A stretch of 64,000 nucleotides of DNA. Source: Streptomyces sp. CB01373. GTDB lineage: Bacteria > Actinomycetota > Actinomycetes > Streptomycetales > Streptomycetaceae. The notes below the pieces were generated by a model. The model saw nothing but the letters and a program-made list of their open reading frames with translations, had not been told where the DNA came from and did not search any database. Made by a program: the position numbers and the translations under genes. The stretch spans positions 124,001 to 188,000 of the forward strand of contig NZ_NNBK01000001.1 of the NCBI RefSeq assembly GCF_002803075.1, given 5' to 3'. Of this stretch, positions 52,809 to 61,391 are shown one piece after another (within the stretch, counting starts at the first letter, position 1; each line of letters opens with the position of its first letter).

Positions 52809-54194
52809 ATGGCACCATCGGCAGCCCAGCGCATTGTCATCGAGAACTGCGCGATCGCGACCGTGGACGCGGACGACACCGAGTACGCCTCGGGACACCT
52901 CGTCCTCGCCGGCAACCGGATCGAGTCGGTCGGCGCGGGCAAGGCCCCCGAGGGGCTGAAGGACGTGGCGCGCCGGATCGACGCGAGCGGCCATCTGGCC
53001 ACGCCCGGTCTGGTCAACACCCACCACCACTTCTACCAGTGGATCACCCGGGGCCTGGCCACCGACCACAACCTGTTCGACTGGCTCGTCGCGCTCTACC
53101 CGACCTGGGCGCGCATCGACGAGGAGATGGTCTCCGCGGCGGCCCGGGGCTCACTGGCGATGATGGCCCGCGGCGGCGTCACCACCGCCATGGACCACCA
53201 CTACGTCTTCCCGCGGGGCTCCGGAGACCTGTCCGGCGCGATCATCCGGGCGGCGCGCGAGACGGGCGTCCGGTTCACCCTGGCCCGCGGTTCGATGGAC
53301 CGCGGCGAGAAGGACGGCGGACTGCCGCCGGACTTCGCCGTGGAGACGCTTCAGGACGCGCTCGCCGCCACCGAGGAGACCGTGGCACGCCACCACGACG
53401 CCTCCTTCGACGCCATGACGCAGGTCGCCGTCGCCCCCTGCTCGCCCTTCTCCGTCTCCACCGAACTGCTGCGGCAGGCCGCGGAGCTGGCCCGCCGGCT
53501 CGGCGTACGGCTGCACACCCACGGCTCGGAGACGGTCGAGGAGGAGAAGTTCTGCCACGAGCTGTTCGGCATGGGGCCCACCGACTACTTCGCGTCCACG
53601 GGCTGGCTGGGCGAGGACGTGTGGATGGCGCACTGCGTCCACATGAACGACTCCGACATCGCCGCCTTCGCCCGCACGAAGACCGGCGTGGCGCACTGCC
53701 CCTCCTCCAACGCCCGCCTGGCGGCCGGAATCGCGCGCGTCCCCGACATGCTGGCAGCCGGCGTCCCGGTCGGCCTCGGCGTCGACGGCACCGCCTCCAA
53801 CGAGTCCGGCGAACTCCACACCGAACTGCGCAACGCCCTGCTGATCAACCGGCTCGGCGCACACCGCGAGGCGGCCCTGAACGCCCGCCAGGCCCTGCGC
53901 CTGGGCACCTACGGCGGCGCCCAGGTGCTCGGCCGGGCCGGCCAGATCGGCTCACTGGAGCCGGGCAAGCTGGCCGACCTGGTGCTGTGGAAGATGGACA
54001 CGCTGGCCCACGCCTCGATCGCCGACCCGGTGGCCGCCCTGGTCCTCGGCGCGGCGGCACCGGTCACCGCCTCCTTCGTGGACGGGCGGCAGATCGTCGA
54101 GGACGGCCGGCTGCTGACCGCCGACGAGGACGCCATCGCCCGCGCCACGCGGGCCGAGGCACAGCGGCTGGCGCGGATCACCGCGCGAAGCTGA
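52809..54194 (+). CDS. 8-oxoguanine deaminase-like amidohydrolase
   Basis: A 461-residue metal-dependent deaminase of the amidohydrolase superfamily. Metal-site motifs are TPGLVNTHHHFYQWITRG (first His pair), LGVRLHTHGSETVEEE (third His, Glu), VWMAHCVHM (fourth His) and GLGVDGTASNESGE (catalytic Asp). Comparison by memory favours 8-oxoguanine deaminase over classical guanine deaminase or ATZ/TRZ chlorohydrolases. Placed between two purine permeases, it would feed purine bases into xanthine or urate. It starts 69 bases after permease 1. Confidence 0.85.
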   Translation: MAPSAAQRIVIENCAIATVDADDTEYASGHLVLAGNRIESVGAGKAPEGLKDVARRIDASGHLATPGLVNTHHHFYQWITRGLATDHNLFDWLVALYPTWARIDEEMVSAAARGSLAMMARGGVTTAMDHHYVFPRGSGDLSGAIIRAARETGVRFTLARGSMDRGEKDGGLPPDFAVETLQDALAATEETVARHHDASFDAMTQVAVAPCSPFSVSTELLRQAAELARRLGVRLHTHGSETVEEEKFCHELFGMGPTDYFASTGWLGEDVWMAHCVHMNDSDIAAFARTKTGVAHCPSSNARLAAGIARVPDMLAAGVPVGLGVDGTASNESGELHTELRNALLINRLGAHREAALNARQALRLGTYGGAQVLGRAGQIGSLEPGKLADLVLWKMDTLAHASIADPVAALVLGAAAPVTASFVDGRQIVEDGRLLTADEDAIARATRAEAQRLARITARS

Positions 54195-54274
54195 CCGATT
54201 CAAGGAACTCCGGGCGGGAGGGACGGCTCCCGACCGGTAGCCGTGGACCCGAACGGGGTCCGCGGCGGGCCGGC

Positions 54275-54304
54275 TCCGGGGCGCGCTTGGACACGCGCCC
54301 CGGA
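54275..54304. terminator. Hairpin after the deaminase gene
   Basis: TCCGGGGCGCG and CGCGCCCCGGA pair perfectly across an 8-base loop, 80 bases after the stop. Confidence 0.75.
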
Positions 54305-54340
54305 ACGGTCCTCCGTCGCCCACCGCGGGCCCTGGTGCCC

Positions 54341-54383
54341 CGGCAGGCAACGTTCGCCCCGTGCGAGCAAACGTTGCCTGCCG
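54341..54383. promoter_or_regulatory. Perfect 14-bp inverted repeat upstream of permease 2
   Basis: CGGCAGGCAACGTT and AACGTTGCCTGCCG are exact complements with 15 bases between, 100 bases before the GTG start and just after a terminator. The inner AACGTT halves and the spacing suggest either a dimeric operator site or a leader hairpin. Confidence 0.6.
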
Positions 54384-54483
54384 CGGCACTGGAAAGCCCG
54401 CCCCCGGTCCCGCACGACCACACATGCACCACCTCCTTGACACCCACGTCCAAACGACGTGTCAACCGACCGGAGGAGCAGCC

Positions 54484-55905
54484 GTGGCCGCTCACCCCAC
54501 TTCCCGCGACGAGGCAGGACAGCCAGCCGAGTCCACCACCCACCCCGTGGACGAGAAACTCCCCGTCCTGAAGATGGCGACCAGCGGCCTCCAGCATGTC
54601 GCCGCCATGTACGCGGGCGTCGTCGCCCCGCCCCTGATCGTCGGCGCGGCCGTCGGCCTGTCCGGCACCGAGCTGACCTTCCTCACCGGGGCCTGCCTGT
54701 TCACCGCCGGTCTCGCCACGTTCCTCCAGACCCTCGGCATCTGGAAGATCGGCGCCCGGCTCCCCTTCGTCAACGGCGTCACCTTCGCCGGTGTCGCCCC
54801 CATGACGGCGATCGTCGCCTCCACCAAGGACAAGTCCGACGCCCTGCCGATCATCTTCGGCGCGGTCATCGTGGCGGGTGTCCTCGGCTTCCTGGCCGCG
54901 CCGATCTTCTGCAAGGCGATCCGGTTCTTCCCGCCGGTGGTCACCGGCACCGTGATCACCCTCATCGGCGTCTCCCTGCTGCCCGTCTCCTTCGGCTGGG
55001 CCCAGGGCCCCAATCCGGCCGCGCACGACTACGGCTCGGCGACCAACCTCACCCTGGCCGGCATCACCCTGGTCATCGTGCTGCTGCTGCGCCGCTTCAC
55101 CCGCGGCTTCGTCAAGCAGATCGCGGTCCTGCTCGGGCTGATCGCCGGCACGATCATCGCGATCCCGTTCGGGGTCACGGACTTCGGCCCGGTGGCGGAC
55201 GCGCGGGTGGTCGGCTTCCCGACCCCGTTCCACTTCGGCGCACCGCAGTTCCAGGTCGCCGCGATCCTGTCCATGTGCGTGGTGATGGTGGTCTCGATGA
55301 CCGAGTCCACCGCCGACATGCTGGCTCTCGGCGAGATCGTCGAACGCCCGGCCAACGAGAAGACGATCGCCGCCGGCCTGCGCGCCGACACCCTCGGCTC
55401 CGCCCTCAGCCCCCTGTTCAACGGCTTCATGTGCAGCGCCTTCGCGCAGAACATCGGCCTGGTGGCCATGACCCGGATCCGCAGCCGCTTCGTGGTGGCC
55501 TTCGGCGGCGGCTTCCTGGTCCTGATGGGCCTGTGCCCGATGGCCGCCTCGCTGATCGCCGTCGTACCGCGTCCGGTGCTCGGCGGCGCGGGCGTGGTCC
55601 TGTTCGGCTCGGTCGCCGCCAGCGGTATCCAGACCCTGGCCAGGGCCGGCCTCGACAAGGACAACAACGTCCTGATCGTCGCCGTCTCGATCGCCGTCGG
55701 CATCATCCCGATCACGGCGCCGAACTTCTACCACGCCTTCCCGGAGACCGCCCGGATCGTCCTCGACTCCGGCATCTCCACCGGTTGCGTCACGGCCGTC
55801 CTGCTCAACCTCGTCTTCAACCACCTGGGCAGGCCCGGGTCCGTGGGCGCCCAGGACGTCACTCACCCGATGGAGGCGGGGGAGGAGATAGCGGTGGTGC
55901 GCTGA
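54484..55905 (+). CDS. NCS2-family purine permease 2
   Basis: A 473-residue transporter paralogous to permease 1. Conserved regions are LQHVAAMYAGVVAPPLIVGAAVGL, MTESTADMLALGEIVERP and FMCSAFAQNIGLVAMTRIRSR. It has about 14 membrane helices. GTG 54484 has GGAGGAG five bases before it; earlier in-frame codons run through the inverted repeat and are unlikely to be translated. It has its own leader region, so it is probably regulated apart from permease 1. Confidence 0.92.
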   Translation: MAAHPTSRDEAGQPAESTTHPVDEKLPVLKMATSGLQHVAAMYAGVVAPPLIVGAAVGLSGTELTFLTGACLFTAGLATFLQTLGIWKIGARLPFVNGVTFAGVAPMTAIVASTKDKSDALPIIFGAVIVAGVLGFLAAPIFCKAIRFFPPVVTGTVITLIGVSLLPVSFGWAQGPNPAAHDYGSATNLTLAGITLVIVLLLRRFTRGFVKQIAVLLGLIAGTIIAIPFGVTDFGPVADARVVGFPTPFHFGAPQFQVAAILSMCVVMVVSMTESTADMLALGEIVERPANEKTIAAGLRADTLGSALSPLFNGFMCSAFAQNIGLVAMTRIRSRFVVAFGGGFLVLMGLCPMAASLIAVVPRPVLGGAGVVLFGSVAASGIQTLARAGLDKDNNVLIVAVSIAVGIIPITAPNFYHAFPETARIVLDSGISTGCVTAVLLNLVFNHLGRPGSVGAQDVTHPMEAGEEIAVVR

Positions 55906-55913
55906 TCACCGGA

Positions 55914-55941
55914 AGGGGCACGGCGGCTTCGCCGTGCCCCT
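55914..55941. terminator. Bidirectional hairpin terminator
   Basis: AGGGGCACGGC and GCCGTGCCCCT pair perfectly around GGCTTC, between permease 2 and a converging gene. Confidence 0.85.
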
Positions 55942-55962
55942 GCCTCCGCACACGTGTCCCTC

Positions 55963-56598
55963 TCACACCCTGCGCGGCGAGGCCAGCAGGTACCGGGCCC
56001 TCGTACGGGGCTCGGTGTACTCCCCGGCCTGCCACCCCGCCCGGTCCAGCGCGGCCGCGCACGCCCGCAGCGCCGCGCCGTCGGGACCGTACACCGCGAC
56101 CGCCTCCGGCTGCGGGGTCGCCCGCACCCGGTAACCGTCGGCGTCCGGCCCCGCGGGCCGCTGCCCCGCCGCCTCCAGGGCGAGCGCGGCGGCCCGCACC
56201 AGATGCGCGCGCTCCCAGCCGCAGGGCCGCTCGACGGCACCGTCCGGATTGGTCATCCGGCGCAGCTCCAGCAGCCCCTGCCAGGCGCTGTGCACCTCGC
56301 GCATCCGCGCGGGACCGTCGTACGGCTCCTCTTCACCACCGACGCGGGCGGAGAACACACCGGTACCGGCGGCCGCTTCCCCGGCAGGGGGCGACTTCTC
56401 CTCCTCCGCCTCTTCTTCCTCGCGTATTCGATGCCCGGCCGGAGTGAGGAAGTGGTCGTGCGGCGGCCGCGGGTGCCGGAACGCGAGCCCGCGCTTCACC
56501 AGCGCCGCGAGCTGCGCCTCCGTACCCCTGAGCCGACCGGTCACGGGGTCGGCGGCGTCGATGACGCGGCGCTGCGCGGCGGTGGGCGGTCCAGTCAC
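55963..56598 (-). CDS. Conserved hypothetical protein
   Basis: A 211-residue protein. The first 55 residues look winged-helix-like (RVIDAADPVTGRLRGTEAQLAALVKRGLA, then FLTPAGHRIRE). An acidic linker (about 60-85) and an Ala/Arg-rich C-terminal domain with DGAVERPCGWERAHLVRAAALALEAAG follow. GTG 56598 has GGGGAGG seven bases before it. I do not recognise the family; the first part suggests a DNA-binding or restriction-like reader, with modest confidence. Confidence 0.7.
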   Translation of the reverse strand: MTGPPTAAQRRVIDAADPVTGRLRGTEAQLAALVKRGLAFRHPRPPHDHFLTPAGHRIREEEEAEEEKSPPAGEAAAGTGVFSARVGGEEEPYDGPARMREVHSAWQGLLELRRMTNPDGAVERPCGWERAHLVRAAALALEAAGQRPAGPDADGYRVRATPQPEAVAVYGPDGAALRACAAALDRAGWQAGEYTEPRTRARYLLASPRRV

Positions 56599-56626
56599 GG
56601 CGTGGCCTCCCCGAGGCGTCGAACGG

Positions 56627-56664
56627 TCGTCGATCAGATGCTTCGTCGTCGATCAGATGCTTCG
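56627..56664. repeat. Perfect 19-bp tandem duplication in a promoter
   Basis: TCGTCGATCAGATGCTTCG occurs twice head-to-tail, about 30-65 bases upstream of the GTG at 56598. Confidence 0.85.
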
Positions 56665-56744
56665 AAGAGTAGGACCCGGGACTGACAACGCCGCGAGGTG
56701 CGGTGCCAGGGCCCGCGAGCCCGGCATGATCCAAACGAGAGGCA

Positions 56745-57344
56745 CTAAGGGGCCGCCTGGATGTTCCAGCCCGCGATCACCGGCCGCGCGTGTTCCGTGC
56801 CCAGCCGGCACACCGTGCCCGTGGCGAGCTGGAACAGCGCGCCCGCCGACGGCGGCAGCCCGAGCCGCCGGGCGGTGAGCACCCGCAGGAAGTGCCCGTG
56901 TGCCACCAGCACGACGGCCCCCTCGGTGCCGGCGAGCGCGGCGTCCACCTTGCCCAGCATCCGGTCGGCCCGCTCCCCGACCTGTTCCACGCTCTCCCCG
57001 GGATGCTCCGGAGGTCCCGGGGCGACCCCGTCCGTGAACAGGAACCAGCCGGGACGCGTCCGCTGGATCTCGTCGGTCGTGATGCCCTCGTAGCCGCCGT
57101 AGTCCCACTCCCGCAGATCTGCGTCGACCCGCGTGTCGTGGACCCCGATCAGCTCGGCCGTCTCCCGCGCCCGCTGCGAGGGGCTGACGAACGCCGCTCC
57201 GATCCGGTACGAGCGGATCAACGGCACCAGCCGCCGCGCCTCCTCCCGCCCGTGTTCGGTGAGCGGCACGTCCGTCCACCCGGTATGGCGCCCGGACCGC
57301 GACCACTCGGTCTCCCCGTGCCGTACGAGAAAGAGATCACCCAT
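56745..57344 (-). CDS. Histidine phosphatase (phosphoglycerate mutase-like)
   Basis: A 199-residue branch-1 histidine phosphatase. The catalytic RHG is in LFLVRHGETEWS (phospho-His at residue 9), a second Arg is in FVSPSQRARETAELI, the acid Glu in DADLREWDYGGYEG, and the second His in VVLVAHGHFLRVL. The substrate is not predictable. The ATG at 57344 fits the family start. Confidence 0.92.
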   Translation of the reverse strand: MGDLFLVRHGETEWSRSGRHTGWTDVPLTEHGREEARRLVPLIRSYRIGAAFVSPSQRARETAELIGVHDTRVDADLREWDYGGYEGITTDEIQRTRPGWFLFTDGVAPGPPEHPGESVEQVGERADRMLGKVDAALAGTEGAVVLVAHGHFLRVLTARRLGLPPSAGALFQLATGTVCRLGTEHARPVIAGWNIQAAP

Positions 57345-57483
57345 GCGTCCCAGGCTACGAGCCCGCGCCCCCGCACCCGCGGACGCACGCACCCACGGCG
57401 GGGCATCGCGGCCCGGGCACTTTCGGAGCACGGATCAGCAACGCGGCGTCACCACTGCGCCGCAGGCGTGGAACGTGTCGGCA

Positions 57484-58030
57484 TGTTGACCGAGCAAGGC
57501 GACGGTCATTTGTCACCGCAGGGATGCGGCGACGGCCGAGGCGAACCGCCCTTGCGCCGGGCTGCCGGGCCCGCGATCAGAAGTTGCGTGACATCTTCCG
57601 GAGGCCTCGTGGCCGACCTGAACGGCGACGGCACGGCCGACCATGTCTCGCCCCCTCCCTCACCGGCGCCGACCTGATCGTCACCTTCGGAGCCGAGGAC
57701 GGACGGGGCACGAAGGTGAGGCCCCGGCACCTCGTCGGGGATCGCAGTGAGCGCGCGAAGGATGTGCTGGCCGTCGTGGCCAACTTCGACCAGGACGGCT
57801 GAAACGACCTTTCGTCGCCGCCACCGTCGCATACAGGGGCGACGACCCGCTGGAGCTGGACGTCTCTGAGCAGCGGGGGCGCGGCAGGGCGGGCCCTTCG
57901 TCGCTTCCGAGAGGGGGCGTTTCCGCTGAAGATTGCGTACGCGGATGGCTGCTGAGCTGCGGGTTGGCCCACCTGCGACTGCGGCGGTTGGCTACCCAGC
58001 TTGGTCTTCTACCGAGATTCAACGCGTGAT
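57484..58030 (+). pseudogene. FG-GAP/VCBS repeat protein remnant
   Basis: Calcium-binding FG-GAP repeat pieces are spread over three frames. GGLVADLNGDGTADHVS ends near 57650, GADLIVTFGAEDGRG to VLAVVANFDQDG follows in a second frame and stops at TGA 57800-57802, and FVAATVAYRGDDPLELDVSEQ resumes from 57811 in a third. The TGA sits where a Trp codon (DGWNDLF) is expected. There is no signal peptide or complete repeat array. This is a decayed gene for a secreted beta-propeller protein; the rest of 57345-58108 holds nothing else that I can support. Confidence 0.6.
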
Positions 58031-58108
58031 GTTGCGGGACCGTACGCCTTGAACTGCGAAGACGGGTGTCGGCCGCGCGACGTCACGCGGAGATCACTCG
58101 CAACCTGG

Positions 58109-58672
58109 CTACGCGGTCGGCAGCGTGAACTCGCTCACCGTGCGCCACGAACCTGGTGTGTCACTCCCAGCGATCAAGCGGACGCGGTCGATTCGGGCCT
58201 GGATCGGCAGCTCCGCTTCCAGTTCCGTGGCTGCCTGCTGCATGGAGGGGAGATCAGCCAGATGTGTGCTCCCAACAGTCAGGTGCGGCGTCGGGTCTGG
58301 ATGTGCTCCCTGGTACGGCGGACACTCGGGGAACTGACGCACCCCGGCTTCAGTGAGCGTGCGGAACGGCGCATCGGGGTCTGGCGCCAGCCACATGACG
58401 TCCTGTCCGAACCACGCGACCCGAGAGAAGGTACAAGTGAAGGCGGGCACCGTCGCCAAGCATGCTCGCAGATCGTCGATCACGCTCTTGGTGATGCGGT
58501 AAGGCATGAGGAACGGATAGAGGACCGTGATGTGCGCCGGAACGGGCCAGGATGCCGTGTGGTCCAAGACGTGCCGGAAGGGCCCCACAACCGCCTCCGC
58601 CTCAGGTATGGGAGCGATGATTGCCGTCTTCGTTGCGCCTGCGAGATTGTCCACACCTGCACTCAACACCAT
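58109..58672 (-). CDS. 2'-5' RNA ligase / 2H phosphoesterase-like protein
   Basis: A 187-residue protein with the two H-x-T motifs of the 2H superfamily: PAHITVLYPFLMP and TPHLTVGSTHLA. The surrounding beta pattern fits LigT-like 2'-5' RNA ligases or cyclic phosphodiesterases. ATG 58672 is my choice, though a longer start at 58771 exists and no ribosome site is clear. It is divergent from the TnpB gene. Base composition is less GC-rich than the neighbours, which suggests transfer. Confidence 0.75.
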   Translation of the reverse strand: MVLSAGVDNLAGATKTAIIAPIPEAEAVVGPFRHVLDHTASWPVPAHITVLYPFLMPYRITKSVIDDLRACLATVPAFTCTFSRVAWFGQDVMWLAPDPDAPFRTLTEAGVRQFPECPPYQGAHPDPTPHLTVGSTHLADLPSMQQAATELEAELPIQARIDRVRLIAGSDTPGSWRTVSEFTLPTA

Positions 58673-58716
58673 CCGTGACGAGCCAACGGGGTTACCTTGT
58701 CGACCGAACGTGCAGT

Positions 58717-58731
58717 CGAGTGGGTCACTCG
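58717..58731. other. Candidate left-end hairpin of the TnpB element
   Basis: CGAGTG-GGT-CACTCG is a perfect 6-bp stem, 56 bases before the tnpB start, in the position where IS200/IS605 left ends carry a palindrome. Confidence 0.45.
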
Positions 58732-58786
58732 GTGTGGTGGAGGGTCGGGGACGCGTGATGGTCGCTCGCACGGGAGTCTACGCTCG

Positions 58787-60040
58787 GTGACCGTGAAGCT
58801 GGTGGTGCAGGTGAGGCTGCTGCCTACGCCCGTGCAGGCGGCGGCACTCGAGGCGAGCCTGCGCGCCTGTAATGAGGCGGCGACCTGGGCGAGCGTCGTC
58901 GCGTTCGACAAGGACGTGAAGAAGAACTTCGCGCTGCGTGAGCACGCCTACCATAAGATCAAATCGCGGTGGGGGCTGGGTGCACAGGCTGCCCAGCATG
59001 TGATCAAGAAGACCTGCGACGCCTATGCCACCCTGCGAGCGAACCTGAAGGCCGGGAATCTGGGCAGGCCGGGTTCCAGGCGCTACCGCAGGGCCGCCGA
59101 GAAGCCGATCGCCTTCCGGGCGGAGAGCGCGCAGCCCTACGACGACCGAATGCTGTCCTGGCAGATCCCCGAGCGGCGGATCTCGATCTGGACGACGGCC
59201 GGGCGGGTGAAGGACGTGGCGTTCACCGCCTCTGTCGAGCAGCTGGCCACCCTGGCCCGTTACCGCCGGGGCGAGTCGGACCTGCTGGTGCGGGACGGCA
59301 TGTGGTTCCTGAACGCCACCTGCGATGTCCCCGAGCAGCCGCCGAACACCGAACCGGTGGACTTCCTCGGCGTCGACCTGGGCATCGTGAACATCGCCAC
59401 CACGTCCGACGGCGAGATCATGGCCGGACGGCAGCTGAACCGCACCCGGGTCCGGGAACGCAAGCTGCGGGCGAAGCTGCAGAAGAAGGACACCCCGTCT
59501 GCCGAGCGCCGCCTGAAGAAGCGGCGGCGCAAGGAGGCGCGGCGGGCGAAGGACATCAACCACAAGATCGCGAAGCACGTCGTGGCCGAGGCAGAACGCA
59601 CCGCTCGCGGGATCGCCCTGGAGCATCTGACGGGCATCCGCGAGCGGGTACGGCTCCACAAGCCCCAACGGGCCACCCTGCACTCCTGGGCGTTCCACCA
59701 GCTCGGGCAGTTCATCGCGTACAAGGCCCGTAAGGCCGGGGTACCGGTGGTGTACGTCAATCCGGCGTACACCTCCCGCACCTGCGCCGAGTGCGGGCAC
59801 ATCGACAGGGCGAACCGGGTGAGTCAGGCCCGTTTCGCGTGCCGGTCCTGCGGATTCGTTGATCACGCGGACCGGAACGGCTCCCGCAACATCCGCGCTC
59901 GCGCGTGGGAGTTGTGGCGACGCGGGGCTGCGTCAACGGCCCCTGTCCCAGCACCGGAGCACACGCGCCGGGCCGGGGCTGGACGCAAACGCAGCGTCAC
60001 ACCCAGTGACGCCCGTTGTGCAAACACGTCACCTCAGTGA
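58787..60040 (+). CDS. tnpB: TnpB-like RNA-guided nuclease (IS200/IS605-type, orphan)
   Basis: A 417-residue TnpB. The N-terminal HTH-like region is VKLVVQVRLLPTPVQAAALEASL. The RuvC motifs are D in FLGVDLGIVNIATT, E in GIALEHLTGIRER and D in VDHADRNGSRNIR. A zinc ribbon is formed by CAECGHIDRANRVSQ and CRSCGF. All catalytic residues appear intact, so it could be active. No TnpA is nearby, so the element is non-autonomous. Hairpins overlap and precede the 3' end, the expected place of an omega RNA. GTG 58787 is selected because the conserved domain begins there. Confidence 0.9.
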   Translation: MTVKLVVQVRLLPTPVQAAALEASLRACNEAATWASVVAFDKDVKKNFALREHAYHKIKSRWGLGAQAAQHVIKKTCDAYATLRANLKAGNLGRPGSRRYRRAAEKPIAFRAESAQPYDDRMLSWQIPERRISIWTTAGRVKDVAFTASVEQLATLARYRRGESDLLVRDGMWFLNATCDVPEQPPNTEPVDFLGVDLGIVNIATTSDGEIMAGRQLNRTRVRERKLRAKLQKKDTPSAERRLKKRRRKEARRAKDINHKIAKHVVAEAERTARGIALEHLTGIRERVRLHKPQRATLHSWAFHQLGQFIAYKARKAGVPVVYVNPAYTSRTCAECGHIDRANRVSQARFACRSCGFVDHADRNGSRNIRARAWELWRRGAASTAPVPAPEHTRRAGAGRKRSVTPSDARCANTSPQ

Positions 60041-60042
60041 CG
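59995..60042 (+). ncRNA. Candidate omega-RNA 3' hairpins at the tnpB end
   Basis: Two related stems, CGTCAC-ACCCA-GTGACG (59995-60011) and CGTCAC-CTCA-GTGACG (60027-60042), lie in tandem; the second contains the tnpB stop codon. TnpB omega RNAs overlap the 3' end of the gene and extend into a guide after the right end, so this is a plausible scaffold. The end of the element is not defined. Confidence 0.45.
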
Positions 60043-60153
60043 GGTAGTTGACAGGCAGATTCCGGAAGTCGCACCGAAGTCCCGCGGCCGGCCTCGGGAC
60101 CGTAACACAGCGCAGGTCGCGGGCTCGAAGGAGATTCCGCGCGGCGCCGGACT

Positions 60154-61362
60154 CTACTGCCGGTACCCGCCGAGGAACCGGCCGATCCTGCTGATCGCCG
60201 TGTCCAGCACGTCCGCGTGGGGGAGCGTGAGGATGCGGAAGTGGTCGGGGGCGGGCCAGTTGAAGCCCGTTCCCTGCACCACCTGGATCTTCTCGCGCAG
60301 CAGGAGGTCCAGGACGAACCTCTCGTCGTCGTGGATCGGATGGACCTTGGGGTCCAGGCGGGCGAACGCGTACAGCGCGCCCCTGGGCTTCACGCACGTC
60401 ACGCCCGGGATCTCGTTCAGCTTCTGCCAGGCCACGTCCCGCTGTTCGCGCAGCCGGCCGCCCGGCGCGGTCAGCTCGCGGATGGACTGGCGGCCGCCGA
60501 GAGCGGCCTGGATGGCGTACTGGGCGGGGGCGTTGGCGCACAGGCGCATGGAGGCCAGCATGGTCAGGCCCTCCAGGTAGTCCTTCGCGTGCTGCCTGGG
60601 GCCGGAGACCACCAGCCAGCCGGAACGGAAGCCCGCCACGCGGTACGTCTTGGACAGGCCGCAGAAGGTGAGGACGACCAGGTCGGGGGCGAGCGCCGCG
60701 GTGGAGTGGTGGACGGCGTCGTCGTAGAGGATTTGGTCGTAGATCTCGTCGGCGAAGACCATCAGGCCGTGGCGGCGGGCGAGGTCGAGGATGCCTTCGA
60801 GGATCTCCTTCGGGTAGACCGCGCCCGTCGGGTTGTTGGGGTTGATGATCACGACGGCCTTGGTGCGGTCGGTGATCTTCGCGGCCATGTCGTCCAGGTC
60901 CGGGTACCAGTCGGCCTGTTCGTCGCACAGGTAGTGGACCGCCTTGCCGCCCGCCAGGGTCGTCACCGCCGTCCACAGGGGGAAGTCCGGTGCGGGGATG
61001 AGGATCTCGTCGCCGTCCTCGATCAGCGCCTGGACGGCCATCGAGACCAGTTCCGAGACGCCGTTGCCCAGGAAGACGTCGTCGACGTCCACCTCCAGGC
61101 CGAGGGTCTGATAGCGCTGGGCGACGGCCCTGCGGGCGGAGAGTACGCCGCGCGAGTCGGTGTACCCGTGCGCCCGCGGCAGCATCCGGATCATGTCCTG
61201 GAGGATCTCCTCCGGCGCCTCGAAACCGAAGAGCGCCGGGTTGCCGGTGTTCAGCCGCAGCACGCTGTGGCCGGCCTCCTCCAGTGCGTCCGCGTGCTCG
61301 ATCACCGGGCCGCGGATCTCGTAACAGACCTCGCTGAGCTTGCTCGACTGCCGGAACTCCAT
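60154..61362 (-). CDS. PLP-dependent aminotransferase (alanine aminotransferase-like)
   Basis: A 402-residue class I aminotransferase similar to AlaA. The PLP Lys is in TFCGLSKTYRVAGFRSGWL (about residue 240), and NPNNPTGAVYPKEIL, ADEIYDQILYDD and the C-terminal FRILTLPHADVLDTAI are family marks. It likely exchanges alanine and 2-oxoglutarate. The ATG at 61362 is preferred because GGAGGG lies nine bases before it; an earlier ATG at 61371 has spacing of only one base. It is divergent from the HxlR regulator. Confidence 0.92.
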   Translation of the reverse strand: MEFRQSSKLSEVCYEIRGPVIEHADALEEAGHSVLRLNTGNPALFGFEAPEEILQDMIRMLPRAHGYTDSRGVLSARRAVAQRYQTLGLEVDVDDVFLGNGVSELVSMAVQALIEDGDEILIPAPDFPLWTAVTTLAGGKAVHYLCDEQADWYPDLDDMAAKITDRTKAVVIINPNNPTGAVYPKEILEGILDLARRHGLMVFADEIYDQILYDDAVHHSTAALAPDLVVLTFCGLSKTYRVAGFRSGWLVVSGPRQHAKDYLEGLTMLASMRLCANAPAQYAIQAALGGRQSIRELTAPGGRLREQRDVAWQKLNEIPGVTCVKPRGALYAFARLDPKVHPIHDDERFVLDLLLREKIQVVQGTGFNWPAPDHFRILTLPHADVLDTAISRIGRFLGGYRQ

Positions 61363-61391
61363 GCGCCGCATCCCTCCGGTGACTGATCCTG

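Noticed and set aside
51192..53069. Glu/Asp/Gly-rich minus-strand frame
   Set aside because: It is the antisense of permease 1 and the deaminase, with a biased composition and no start signal.
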